A stretch of DNA of 64,000 nucleotides. It comes from Aliivibrio_A sp016764915 (GTDB lineage Bacteria; Pseudomonadota; Gammaproteobacteria; Enterobacterales; Vibrionaceae). Both the position numbers and the translations under genes were made by a program. The stretch's first letter is position 1. Each line of letters begins with the position of its first letter. Below the pieces are notes generated by a model. That model did not search any database and was not told the origin of the DNA. It saw nothing but the letters and a program-made list of their open reading frames with translations. Of the stretch, positions 31,774 to 41,160 are shown one piece after another. Location of the stretch: assembly GCA_965224595.1 (NCBI GenBank), contig OZ245057.1:620001-684000 (forward strand). The letters are read 5' to 3'.

Positions 31774-33822
31774 ATGGCACAGCCAGCCAACCAAACACAG
31801 TTCGATATTGAAGTCGCATCCATCGATATACCGCTTAAGGTTCTTGCTTTTGAGGGCGTTGAAAAGATCGGCCACCCCTTTCACTTTCATGTCACTATTG
31901 TGTGCGATGAGCCCGAATTAGAGCTTGAAAATTGGCTGCAACTTCCTGTCACTCTGACCCTAAAAACGAACAACCCAAATAACGACAAAGAAGATACCAA
32001 CCGTTACATCAATGGCATGGTTTACAGCATGGAGCAATTAACCCATACCGACAGACACTGCCAATATCAGCTTGTTATTACCCCAAGAATTGAGTTACTC
32101 AAACATCGATGTGGCCATCGGATATTTCAAGATAAAACCGTTTCAGAAATCATTACTCTCATCTTTAACGATGCAGGGATCTTATCCAGCGAGTATCAAC
32201 TAAAATGTTCGAACCTGCAGCAGCCAAAGGATTATTGCGTTCAATATGCGGAGTCTGAACTCGACTTTATTCAACGGTTGATGAGTGAGCAGGGGCTGCA
32301 CTACCACTTTGAACATCAGCGCGAGGGCCATAAAATGATCATTGCCGATGGTCAAGATGGATTCTTGCAACTGCCTGCGTTGCCATACAATCAAAGTGCT
32401 GGATTACAACCTGACGGCGATACCATTTCTGCTTTTCAACTAAAACAGCAGACCAAGACAGGGAAAATATCTCTGCGCGACTACCACTTTCAAAAGCCAG
32501 AGTTTACCCCTCAAGGACAAGCAGTCACCAACATCACCAATCAACAACCTTTAGAGCACTATCAGTATCCTGGTGGCTTTAACACCGACAACCAAGGGGT
32601 TCAATTAGCGACGCTCGCACTAGAGCAGCATCGTAGCCAATGCGTTGTGGTTCAGGCACAGAGTAATTGCAGCCAAATCACCAGTGGTTACTACCAACCT
32701 CTAACTGGCTACAACAAAAAAGAGGATTGGAATTGTGATTGGCTTGTCACTGAAGTGCAGCACTGCGGTAAGCAACCACAAGTGCTTGAAGAGCTGGCTG
32801 ATGGTGCGGCGACTTACCAAGCCCACTTTTACTGTACGCCTTGGGATACCCCTTTTCGCACAACAACCGTTCCTAAACCGTTCATTGAGAACATCGATAC
32901 CGCGATGGTAACAGGACCTGAAGGCGAAGAGATTTACTGTGATGAATTTGGCCGAGTTAAAGTGCAATTTCACTGGGATCGCGAAGGACAAGCCAATGAA
33001 AAGACCTCTTGTTGGCTGCGCACTTCTCAAGCTTGGGCTGGTAACGGTTATGGTCAATTAACACTGCCTCGTATTGGGCATGAGGTGATTGTGAGCTTTA
33101 TTAACGGCGATCCAGATCATCCCATCATCACAGGATCACTTTATAATGGGCAAAACAAAGTCCCCTACGAACTGCCCGCAAACAAAACCCGAAGTACCTT
33201 TAAAACCTCGTGCTCAATGGGCGGAGACAACTTTAACGAACTGCGTTTCGAAGATAAAAAAGAGAGCGAACAGATCTACCTTCACGCAGCTAAAGATATG
33301 GATGTGCTGGTCAAAAACGACCGCACACAACAGGTCTTTAACGATGACCACTTAACCGTCCACGACTCTCGTTATCAAGAGATAAAAGCAGACAACCACA
33401 ATACGGTTCAAAACAGCCAGTTCGAAAAAGTACAAGGCGATGCTCACCAGCAGGTCGAGGGAGCCCAACACATTAAAGTCGGCGGAAAACAGCTCACCGA
33501 CATCGGCAATGAGCTGCACTTAAGTTCGGGTCAAAAAATTGTTCTTGAAGCTGGCGCAGAAGTCACCCTTAAAGCCGGTGGTAGCTTTGTGAAGGTTGAC
33601 CCCTCTGGTGTTACCTTGTCAGGTCCTGGAGTTAAAATGAACTCCGGAGGCAGTCCGGGCAGTGGTTCTGGTTATGCGGGTGTTAAAGCCCAATTACCGC
33701 AAAATCGAATACCAGAACAACCTGGTGAATTGCCAATGGAGATCTCTGCTAACACAGCTTTGAATGGTCAAAAACTTCATACCATCGCGATAAAACCGTG
33801 TGGAGCAAGTAATGATACTTAA
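31774..33822 (+). CDS. vgrG: T6SS spike protein VgrG (TssI)
   Basis: A 682-aa VgrG: gp27-like base (about 1-370), gp5-like OB fold with the signature GPEGEEIYCDEFGRVKVQFHWD region (motif split for brevity: YCDEFGRVKVQFHWDREG), and a beta-helix needle. The C-terminus ends shortly after the needle with no extra catalytic domain, so effectors must be carried non-covalently. The ATG at 31774 has AGGGTGA upstream. Its end overlaps the DUF4123 adaptor gene, which is followed by a lipase. Confidence 0.95.
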   Translation: MAQPANQTQFDIEVASIDIPLKVLAFEGVEKIGHPFHFHVTIVCDEPELELENWLQLPVTLTLKTNNPNNDKEDTNRYINGMVYSMEQLTHTDRHCQYQLVITPRIELLKHRCGHRIFQDKTVSEIITLIFNDAGILSSEYQLKCSNLQQPKDYCVQYAESELDFIQRLMSEQGLHYHFEHQREGHKMIIADGQDGFLQLPALPYNQSAGLQPDGDTISAFQLKQQTKTGKISLRDYHFQKPEFTPQGQAVTNITNQQPLEHYQYPGGFNTDNQGVQLATLALEQHRSQCVVVQAQSNCSQITSGYYQPLTGYNKKEDWNCDWLVTEVQHCGKQPQVLEELADGAATYQAHFYCTPWDTPFRTTTVPKPFIENIDTAMVTGPEGEEIYCDEFGRVKVQFHWDREGQANEKTSCWLRTSQAWAGNGYGQLTLPRIGHEVIVSFINGDPDHPIITGSLYNGQNKVPYELPANKTRSTFKTSCSMGGDNFNELRFEDKKESEQIYLHAAKDMDVLVKNDRTQQVFNDDHLTVHDSRYQEIKADNHNTVQNSQFEKVQGDAHQQVEGAQHIKVGGKQLTDIGNELHLSSGQKIVLEAGAEVTLKAGGSFVKVDPSGVTLSGPGVKMNSGGSPGSGSGYAGVKAQLPQNRIPEQPGELPMEISANTALNGQKLHTIAIKPCGASNDT

Positions 33823-34639
33823 TGAGTTTCAACATATTCCAGAACAGGGCAAACATTTCGCTGTTATTGTAAATCCACTTGAAGATGAACAGGTGGTTGC
33901 CAAGTTTTATCAACTGGATGGTCACGACGCATATCCACTCTATTTAAATACCGATTTTGCGTCACAAAAGCAGCAAGGGCCTTGGTTTCTCCCCTACCCT
34001 AATGACGAGTTCCTCAACTATTTTTTACAGCATGCTTCTGGGTTTATCATCCGATTTGATGACAATGTTGAGACCCAAATTGCACATTGGCAGAGCCTTA
34101 TTCTTGCCGGTCTCGATGGTGACACCGTTCTTTTTAGATATTATGACCGCCATGCTCTCGCTCCCATGCTTGAATCATTAGAAGTACGCGAGCTCTCAGC
34201 CTTTCTCGGTACCGCGACCTCCATCTGGTTAACTGATGTGGAAGGTAAACCAACACATTTTATCAATCCTGAACCTAAATCATCAATGCAAAATAATCCT
34301 TGGTGGCGAATTAAACCTCATCACACCCCCTACTCAGCTATCACTCATGCATGGATTTTAGAGCGTTTAAGCTGGCAGCGGCTTCCAGCATTAACGAAGC
34401 AATTAGTCGTGTCTGATATCGACATCAAAAAAAGGTTAGAAACAGAGTTATTACAAGCAAAATCACTTGGCTTAACGGATGAGGTTCAAGAGGTTTTTTC
34501 TCTCAACCAATTAGCGAAACAGATTGATTGGCCTGAACAAGAAGTGATTGGAGCTTGGTTATTAGATGTCGAGCAGGTAACTCAATTAACAGCAGCAGAA
34601 AAACAACTCGCTATGATAAATAAAGGAGTGATGGTATGA
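33812..34639 (+). CDS. DUF4123 T6SS effector adaptor (Tap/TEC type)
   Basis: A 275-aa DUF4123 protein; such chaperones load a cognate effector onto VgrG. Family features include PLYLNTDF, GPWFLPYP and HDNVETQIAHWQSL-like FDDNVETQIAHWQSL, then VLFRYYDRHALAPML. The ATG at 33812 overlaps the vgrG end and has GGAG upstream; an in-frame GTG at 33800 is less likely. It overlaps the lipase gene by 4 bp, so the lipase is its probable cargo. Confidence 0.88.
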   Translation: MILNEFQHIPEQGKHFAVIVNPLEDEQVVAKFYQLDGHDAYPLYLNTDFASQKQQGPWFLPYPNDEFLNYFLQHASGFIIRFDDNVETQIAHWQSLILAGLDGDTVLFRYYDRHALAPMLESLEVRELSAFLGTATSIWLTDVEGKPTHFINPEPKSSMQNNPWWRIKPHHTPYSAITHAWILERLSWQRLPALTKQLVVSDIDIKKRLETELLQAKSLGLTDEVQEVFSLNQLAKQIDWPEQEVIGAWLLDVEQVTQLTAAEKQLAMINKGVMV

Positions 34640-36429
34640 GTGACAGGTGTATCCCATGCGAGCGAGCAGTCAACTGGATTGAACTCGATTTTCGTGATGA
34701 GAATAATCAAGGTTACCAAGGTATTACTGTCACTATTGAAGATGCTGCAGGGGCTATTCAAACCCTTGAGCTCTCTTCTGGGCCAAATTTAATTCATAAT
34801 ATTGCTAATGGTCCGGTAAAAGTCACCATGGAGAGTGAGCCCCTCATCTTGATGGTTGAAGATAGGGCCAAACGCAATGAAAAAGAACCCTCTGCCGTTA
34901 TCGATTATTCAAAAACAGAGAAAGGTGGACCAAAAGCTGAGGTCGATAAAAGCTATTTGCACGCAACGTTAGGCGATTTTTGGATCGCGCCGCCAGAGCA
35001 CGCTCTACCTGAAGAGCACAACCCAGCTCAACTCGGTGCCATTCATCTATTTCATAATGAAAGCTACGTGATTGAAATACAAGATTACAGCAAACCAGAA
35101 ATCCGTTTTGGCATCTTTTTTGATGGCACAGGCAACAACTCGTTTAATGTGGATATTAAAGCACAGTGTGACAATCCTGCGTTCATATCTGATGAGTTAA
35201 AAGAGAACTGTATAGAAATTGAGAAGATTTCAGCCAACAATAGAGGCAGTTATGATAACTCTAAAACCAACATTGGCAGACTCAGCGAATCATATGATGC
35301 TAGGCGTGATAATACGTTTAGTATATACATGGAGGGGGTCGGCACCAAAGCACTGCAAGAAGATGAAGTTTATGATATGGGGTTAGGCATTGGCGATAGA
35401 GGTGTAGTTGCAATTTCAAATCAAGCAATTGATAAACTCCTTGCTGAGGTGATTAACCTACCTTATAGAATTAATAACACACATATTATTTTTGATCTTT
35501 TTGGTTTCAGTCGTGGTGCGGCTACCGCTCGCCACTTTGCCAATGAGATCCATAAAAAAGAGAAGGGTTTACTATTTAAAAAGCTTCAACTGAACGCTTC
35601 TGCCAAGGTTACCATTAACTTTATCGGGTTATATGACTCTGTGGCTGCGATTGGACAGCTTCGCGATGGGTATGACACGAAAGATGCCAATAACTATGGG
35701 GTGAACCTCTATTTACCGAAAAATATTGCCAACAAAGTGCTGCAACTTACCGCCCATGATGAATACCGCGCAAACTTTGCCCTCAACTCTATTGCTCCAG
35801 AGCATCAAGAGGTTGCTCTGCTTGGGGTTCATTCAGATATTGGTGGCGGTTATAAAGATACTGAAGACAAAGTCATGATCATGCGACCGTATATCAGAAG
35901 ATACAACAGGGGTGAGCAGCGCGCCGTTGATCGTTTCTATCAAAAAGCCAACGCAAAAATCAATCAAGCGAAACAAGAGTTTAGCTCTTACATTACTTCT
36001 AGCAGTCAATTTTCAACCAATAACATCAGCCATTCTCCATCCACAAGAGACAAAATAAGATACAAAGCGACCTTAACCATGAGCCGAACCATTAATCCAG
36101 ACTTACAGTTGGTATCGTACAAATTGATGCACAAAATCGCCTCAGAATATGATGTTCCTTTAAAAGCTGACTCTCAACCTATACACGGCGATTTAGGGCT
36201 GTTATACAGTTACTATGATAAACATATTGATGGCGCTAAAGGGTTGTCAATCATCAACAACATTCCGAGTAACCTGTCGAGTTCAGTGTTGAAAAATTAT
36301 ACTCACTGCTCTGATCACTGGGCTTTAAGCGGTGGCTTGATTTACGCCATGAAACCAAGAGTGAACGCCAGTGATGTTAGAGAAAGAAAAATACACCCAC
36401 ACACCAAACAAAAGGGATACCCGTTTTGA
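34636..36429 (+). CDS. T6SS phospholipase effector, Tle1-like (DUF2235)
   Basis: A 597-aa lipase-type effector. The alpha/beta hydrolase core (about 155-420) begins with FGIFFDGTGNN and has the GFSRGAA nucleophile elbow (Ser292), Asp334 in GLYDSVA, and the GVHSDIGGGY motif (His399) typical of Tle1/DUF2235. The N-terminus (1-110, with a CIPC pair) looks like a small beta domain that may contact the adaptor or VgrG. The adaptor lies upstream and an immunity lipoprotein downstream. Likely attacks target-cell phospholipids (inference from family). Confidence 0.88.
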   Translation: MSDRCIPCERAVNWIELDFRDENNQGYQGITVTIEDAAGAIQTLELSSGPNLIHNIANGPVKVTMESEPLILMVEDRAKRNEKEPSAVIDYSKTEKGGPKAEVDKSYLHATLGDFWIAPPEHALPEEHNPAQLGAIHLFHNESYVIEIQDYSKPEIRFGIFFDGTGNNSFNVDIKAQCDNPAFISDELKENCIEIEKISANNRGSYDNSKTNIGRLSESYDARRDNTFSIYMEGVGTKALQEDEVYDMGLGIGDRGVVAISNQAIDKLLAEVINLPYRINNTHIIFDLFGFSRGAATARHFANEIHKKEKGLLFKKLQLNASAKVTINFIGLYDSVAAIGQLRDGYDTKDANNYGVNLYLPKNIANKVLQLTAHDEYRANFALNSIAPEHQEVALLGVHSDIGGGYKDTEDKVMIMRPYIRRYNRGEQRAVDRFYQKANAKINQAKQEFSSYITSSSQFSTNNISHSPSTRDKIRYKATLTMSRTINPDLQLVSYKLMHKIASEYDVPLKADSQPIHGDLGLLYSYYDKHIDGAKGLSIINNIPSNLSSSVLKNYTHCSDHWALSGGLIYAMKPRVNASDVRERKIHPHTKQKGYPF

Positions 36430-37156
36430 TTAAACTCCTATTCTCACTGCTTCTTTTAACTCTATCAGGCTGTGCGAATAGCCAGCTTGATGAGTGGCGA
36501 GTCTCAACATTAGCTCCAAAACATTATTCCGCTGATATTGATACATTACTTATTTTCAGTGAAAAGTTTTCTGAGAATATACGCAATAATAAACAAGGAG
36601 GCTGGAGCGGAATGGTTACTAGGGCAACACCAGAATCTAATAATCCTTTAGGTTGGGATGGCAGAGAGCGCCACCACTCCGGCTACACCATCAGTAGCGT
36701 AGACTTACCAGGCTCTGTGTATATAAGTTGGTACTCACTGGCCAATAAACGTGCGTATGAAAAAAAGATCCCCATTTCAGATGATATTCGCGCATCCATG
36801 CGCGAATATCACGATATTCGATGTGGTAATTTTGAGTTTAATGAACTTTATCCATACAGAAGTAATATTTTGTTAGGGCTCGCTCCTGACGGCATGATCT
36901 CGGTATTTTTAAATGGCCGCTGTTTTGATAACGAACTGCAATTTAAGATACAAGCCGTTGATAAGAAAATACCCGATGGTTATGTTTTTCCTGCACTCGA
37001 CGAAGAAGATCAAGCGTATGTAGACATTCATGGTGTGCCTGCAGGTTCGTGGTAACCATGAGCACGGACATTAGATACAGAACACCCATAAAATTAGAGA
37101 AGGACATCCCATGCCAAAAGCAGCACTATTAGGTGACATTGGAACCGAGCACGGTG
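36411..37156 (+). repeat. Tandem repeat unit 1 (immunity gene plus PAAR start)
   Basis: From AAAGGGATACCC in the end of the lipase gene to codon 15 of the PAAR gene. Near-identical to 37400-38140, which shows a tandem duplication of the immunity-PAAR segment. Confidence 0.9.
36426..37055 (+). CDS. DUF2931 lipoprotein, candidate immunity protein to the lipase (copy 1)
   Basis: A 209-aa lipoprotein of the DUF2931 type, with a short signal and lipobox LSGC (Cys16). It starts at TTG (36426), overlapping the lipase stop; GGGAT lies upstream, and the same start is conserved in copy 2. Segments such as LPGSVYISWYSLANKRAYEK match family features. A periplasmic location suits protection against a lipase delivered to the periplasm. 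Position directly after the effector supports the immunity role (inference). Confidence 0.82.
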   Translation: MIKLLFSLLLLTLSGCANSQLDEWRVSTLAPKHYSADIDTLLIFSEKFSENIRNNKQGGWSGMVTRATPESNNPLGWDGRERHHSGYTISSVDLPGSVYISWYSLANKRAYEKKIPISDDIRASMREYHDIRCGNFEFNELYPYRSNILLGLAPDGMISVFLNGRCFDNELQFKIQAVDKKIPDGYVFPALDEEDQAYVDIHGVPAGSW

Positions 37157-37395
37157 GTTTTCCGCCAACGCCAATTATTTCCGCCAGCCCAGATGTCATG
37201 ATTGATGGCAAGCCAGTAGCACGCCTTGGGGATGCACTCGTTCCTCATGACAAACCTAAAAACCCAACCCACCCTCGTAAAATCGCATCGGGTGCCACCA
37301 ACGTATTGGTAAACGGTAAACCCATCGCCATCGATGGCAGTGCCGTCAGTTGCGGCGGCGAAATCAAAGCAGGCAGTAGCGTGAATATTAAGTAA
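37111..37395 (+). CDS. PAAR-domain T6SS tip protein
   Basis: A 94-aa PAAR protein that caps VgrG. It shows VMIDGKPVARLGD, the HPRKIASGATNVLVNGKPIA stretch and SCGGEIKAGSSV, with His and Cys residues for metal binding. No extension domain. GAAGGA precedes the ATG. It lies between the two immunity copies. Confidence 0.93.
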   Translation: MPKAALLGDIGTEHGGFPPTPIISASPDVMIDGKPVARLGDALVPHDKPKNPTHPRKIASGATNVLVNGKPIAIDGSAVSCGGEIKAGSSVNIK

Positions 37396-37399
37396 TCAC

Positions 37400-38140
37400 A
37401 AAGGGATACCCATTTTGATTAAACTCCTATTCTCACTGCTTCTTTTAACTCTATCAGGCTGTGCGAATAGCCAGCTTGATGAGTGGCGTGTCTCTACATT
37501 AGCTCCACAACACTATCCCGCAGAAACAGACACATTACTTATTTTCAGTGAGAAATTTTCAGAGAATATCCGCAATAATAAACAAGGAGGCTGGAGCGGA
37601 ATGGTTACCAGGGCAACACCAGAATCTAATAATCCTTTAGGTTGGGATGGCAGAGAGCGCCACCACTCCGGCTACACCATCAGTAGCGTAGACTTACCAG
37701 GCTCTGTGTATATAAGTTGGTACTCACTGGCCAATAAACGTGCGTATGAAAAAAAGATCCGCATCTCAGATGAGATCCGCGCATCCATGCGCGAATACCA
37801 CGATATTCGATGTGGGTTTAACAACTCATTACACCCTTACAAAGACAATATATTACTAGGTTTAGCTCCTGATGGCATGATTTCGGTATTCCTAAATGGA
37901 ACATGTATTGATAACGAACTGCAATTTAAAGTACAAGCCGTTGATGAGAAGATACCTGATGGTTATGTTTTTCCTGAACTAGATGAAGAAGATCAAGCGT
38001 ATGTAGACATTCATGGTGTGCCTGCGGGTTCATGGTAACCATGAGCACGGACATTGGATAACCGAATAACAAATGAAACAGACAAGGACATCCCATGCCA
38101 AAAGCAGCACTACTAGGTGACATTGGAACCGAGCACGGTG
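37400..38140 (+). repeat. Tandem repeat unit 2
   Basis: Second copy of 36411-37156, with scattered substitutions and a 6-bp deletion in the lipoprotein gene. Homology stops abruptly after the first 15 codons of the PAAR gene. Confidence 0.9.
37415..38038 (+). CDS. DUF2931 lipoprotein, duplicated immunity candidate (copy 2)
   Basis: A 207-aa paralogue of the 36426 gene, nearly identical over the first 140 residues and diverging around residues 135-165 (GFNNSLHPYKDN in place of GNFEFNELYPYRSN). TTG start and lipobox are conserved. The local divergence could change effector specificity or may simply be drift. Confidence 0.82.
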   Translation: MIKLLFSLLLLTLSGCANSQLDEWRVSTLAPQHYPAETDTLLIFSEKFSENIRNNKQGGWSGMVTRATPESNNPLGWDGRERHHSGYTISSVDLPGSVYISWYSLANKRAYEKKIRISDEIRASMREYHDIRCGFNNSLHPYKDNILLGLAPDGMISVFLNGTCIDNELQFKVQAVDEKIPDGYVFPELDEEDQAYVDIHGVPAGSW

Positions 38141-38184
38141 TCACAATCTCTATTATTGTTACACCTGTTTTACTCTGCTATTGA
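38095..38184 (+). pseudogene. Truncated PAAR gene
   Basis: Starts exactly like the PAAR gene at 37111 for 15 codons (MPKAALLGDIGTEHG) and then runs into unrelated sequence, stopping after 29 codons. It marks the end of the tandem duplication. Confidence 0.88.
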
Positions 38185-39090
38185 GGTAAACACTCTAGCC
38201 ACCACTATTCAACTTTTAATCTTATCATTAGCAGTAAACGTCAAAAGCAGCCACTTCATTGCAATAATCATATTTTTTCGTCATAAATAAACATATTGAT
38301 ACATTTGTAAATAATGAAAAAATATCGATCTTTAATTAAAGAAATCATTCCACTCCATCGTAAATACACTTAAAACCTTACTTTTTCCCTTACCACAATA
38401 TAGAGAGACTTATAAGATTCATGACGATAACAGATTATACATATAATTATTCTGTCAATTTAAATCAAGACAAACCATACATAGATCTAAATTTACCTAT
38501 ATATATTATTATTCATACTCATCATTAACATCATTAAATTGATGATAATTACCTTGATATTAAATATTGTTAATTAAAAATTAAAAATTTAACACATGTA
38601 AACGCTACCATTCCTTATCAACAAAATAAATCACACATAATAATAGAAACAGATTTTCTTATAAAAGAATGATCCATCGATATTAAAACGACAAAAATAA
38701 CACTTAACTTACTGATAAATAATGTATATTTAATGTGGAATAAAAAGAACCCACCTATTGATTATATTAATAATTATCGTGTAATTTAGATAATTAATAT
38801 CCCTCATCAAGTAAATACTGTCAGTTATATTAGTTGCATATATTTATAAATAAACGTGATATTGATCCAGCAATTCAACAGGCATGTATATATTAATATT
38901 AAATGAACTTAAGCCATGCTAACTTCCCCATCATAAAATATAAAAACAACACCATTACTACTGATAGAAATATGAATTAAACACCAAATCCATTCTATTA
39001 ATAGAATAAATAATAATTATAAAACTGTTGTTCTTTCACTGATTAAATCAGGATAGAGCAGTGTTAGTATGACATTAGGCTAGGTTATAC
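38185..39090 (+). other. AT-rich gene-free region upstream of the T6SS structural operon
   Basis: About 900 bp with no supported ORF on either strand and very high A+T. It probably carries the promoter and leader of the tssA-ppkA operon and would suit H-NS binding. I find no -24/-12 sigma-54 match in it. A 9-bp direct repeat ATTAGGCTA (39074-39082 and 39096-39104) straddles the tssA start. Confidence 0.55.
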
Positions 39091-40644
39091 ATGAAATTAG
39101 GCTATGAATTCCTCACTTCTTTAAGCGAGAGTGCCCCTGTTGGCGTTGAATTAAAATACGATGATCGATTTGAAAATATAGAAAATGAAATAAATAATAC
39201 CAATAATTTATTTTCTAATAAATCAACAGATTGGACATTTGTGAACAATCAAACAGCCACCTTGCTTGAAAATCACTCTAAAGACTACCGTTTACTTAAT
39301 TGGTACTCTAAATCTGCCTATAAACTGGACAGTTCCATTGATAACTTAATGGCGACAGTGTCTCTGCATCGTGAATTTATAACTGCGTTTGGTGAGTCTG
39401 GATATCCGCAACGCAAACGCGCTCAAATCAGTGTTTTATCTGACTTCATAAACTTTGCTGATAAAGCAATTTGCAGCCATATTGATTCAGTAAATCAAGA
39501 AACACTCGCCTCAGTGCTGGAATGCATCACCTCATTGGATAAATGCTTAGAAGAGTCATACCAAGACAGTATTTCCAACTTGCTTCCTTTGATCAAAAAG
39601 GTAAAAACAGCGCTCAAGCGTTTTGAATCATCAAAAAATGAAGAGACACGACAAAAAGAACTCAACAAAACTACCGTACTAGATAAGGCAAAATCCGTAG
39701 CAACTCATCTATTACACATTGACACAATCATTGATAATGATCGCGATGCCAACAAGGTATTCAGACAAATTCAAGACATGAGCAGAAACTTAACTGAGTA
39801 TTGGCTGAATCAAGATACTGGTGATACTCGTGCGTATAAACTCAATCGTTCGTTAACTTGGCTCAATATTTCTCAAGCTCCAGAAGGCAACAGTGAGGGA
39901 GTCACCCCACTAAAACCCGTGCCTATAACAAAAATTCAACAATACCAAACACTCCTAAGCGAAAAAAAATACGCAGAGCTGTTGGTTCATATTGAAAATA
40001 GTTTAAGCAAATCGCCATTTTGGCTAGATGGACACTACATTTCGTGGCAATGCTTAGACCATTTGAATAAAAATGAAGCAGCATCCATTCTCTGCCATGA
40101 GCTCTCTTTGTTGCTGCAACAATCTCCTGAATTACTAGAACTCTGTTTTGATGATGGAAGCCCATTTGCCAATAGTGACACTCAAAGTTGGATTGCCATT
40201 CACGCAACACTCAATTCAATGACTGAAAAAGACGTCATCGAAGAAAAGAGTGATTTTAGTTTAATCAATGAGTGGGAGTCTGAACTTGAAAAATCAAAGA
40301 ACCTTCTTAAAACCAATACATTATCGTCATCAATTCAACCGTTGATCTCGGGCTATAAACAAGCAAGTTCTGGGCGAGAGCGTTTTTTTTGGAAGTTCTC
40401 ACAGATTAGATTGCTCATACAAGCCCGTAAATTTGACTTAGCCAGCACGATTCTCAATGAGCTTGATTCTCAATATAGCCGTAACGTTCTCAGTGCTTGG
40501 GATCCCGAGTTACAAGAAAGATTATTAGAGCTCTGGCTATCGTGCCTCAAACAATTACCCAACAAAGATCAGGATCCAATTCTGAGCAAAACCCTACGTG
40601 AACGACTCTGCTGCTTAAATCCTGTTCGAGTCATTAACGATTAA
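39091..40644 (+). CDS. tssA: T6SS cap/baseplate protein TssA
   Basis: A 517-aa TssA with an N-terminal ImpA-type domain (SESAPVGVELKYDDRFENIE) and a C-terminal helical VasJ-type region (WLDGHYISWQCLDHL onward). It organises sheath polymerisation. It is the first gene of the long structural operon; the start has only a weak TAGG site. tssB follows after 17 bp. Confidence 0.9.
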   Translation: MKLGYEFLTSLSESAPVGVELKYDDRFENIENEINNTNNLFSNKSTDWTFVNNQTATLLENHSKDYRLLNWYSKSAYKLDSSIDNLMATVSLHREFITAFGESGYPQRKRAQISVLSDFINFADKAICSHIDSVNQETLASVLECITSLDKCLEESYQDSISNLLPLIKKVKTALKRFESSKNEETRQKELNKTTVLDKAKSVATHLLHIDTIIDNDRDANKVFRQIQDMSRNLTEYWLNQDTGDTRAYKLNRSLTWLNISQAPEGNSEGVTPLKPVPITKIQQYQTLLSEKKYAELLVHIENSLSKSPFWLDGHYISWQCLDHLNKNEAASILCHELSLLLQQSPELLELCFDDGSPFANSDTQSWIAIHATLNSMTEKDVIEEKSDFSLINEWESELEKSKNLLKTNTLSSSIQPLISGYKQASSGRERFFWKFSQIRLLIQARKFDLASTILNELDSQYSRNVLSAWDPELQERLLELWLSCLKQLPNKDQDPILSKTLRERLCCLNPVRVIND

Positions 40645-40661
40645 TATTCCAAGGAGAAACC

Positions 40662-41156
40662 ATGTCTAAAGAAGGATCTGTTGCACCTAAAGAACGTATT
40701 AACGTTACGTTCAAACCAGCTACTGGCGGTGCAACTGAAGAGAAAGAATTACCACTAAAAGTGATGGTGCTAGGAGATTTCACCAATCAAGCTGATGAAC
40801 GAAAACTGGAAGAGCGTCAGCCCATCAACATTGATAAAAACAACTTTAACGATGTCATTGAGAAACAAAGTTTGAACATCGAGTTTAACGTTGATAATCG
40901 CTTGCAAGAAGATGGTAATGATGAAATTCCAGTCTCCCTTGACATTAAAAGTATGAAAGATTTCGAACCCGCGAGCATCGTTGAACAAGTTCCTGAGCTC
41001 AAAGGATTAATGGATCTTAGAGAGGCGCTAGTTTCTTTAAAAGGACCACTGGGAAATGTGCCATCTTTTCGCAAAGCAATTGAAGAAGCCTTGGTTAACG
41101 ATGATGCTCGTGACAAGTTACTTGCAGAGCTTGGCTTAAACGATAACAAGGAGTAA
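40662..41156 (+). CDS. tssB: T6SS contractile sheath small subunit TssB
   Basis: A 164-aa VipA-type sheath protein. Family signatures include LPLKVMVLGDFT and the RLQEDGNDEIPVSLDIKSMK-like segment LDIKSMKDFEPASIVEQVPEL, shared by the family. It forms the contractile sheath with TssC, encoded 4 bp downstream. AAGGAGA precedes the start. Confidence 0.97.
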   Translation: MSKEGSVAPKERINVTFKPATGGATEEKELPLKVMVLGDFTNQADERKLEERQPINIDKNNFNDVIEKQSLNIEFNVDNRLQEDGNDEIPVSLDIKSMKDFEPASIVEQVPELKGLMDLREALVSLKGPLGNVPSFRKAIEEALVNDDARDKLLAELGLNDNKE

Positions 41157-41160
41157 CACG

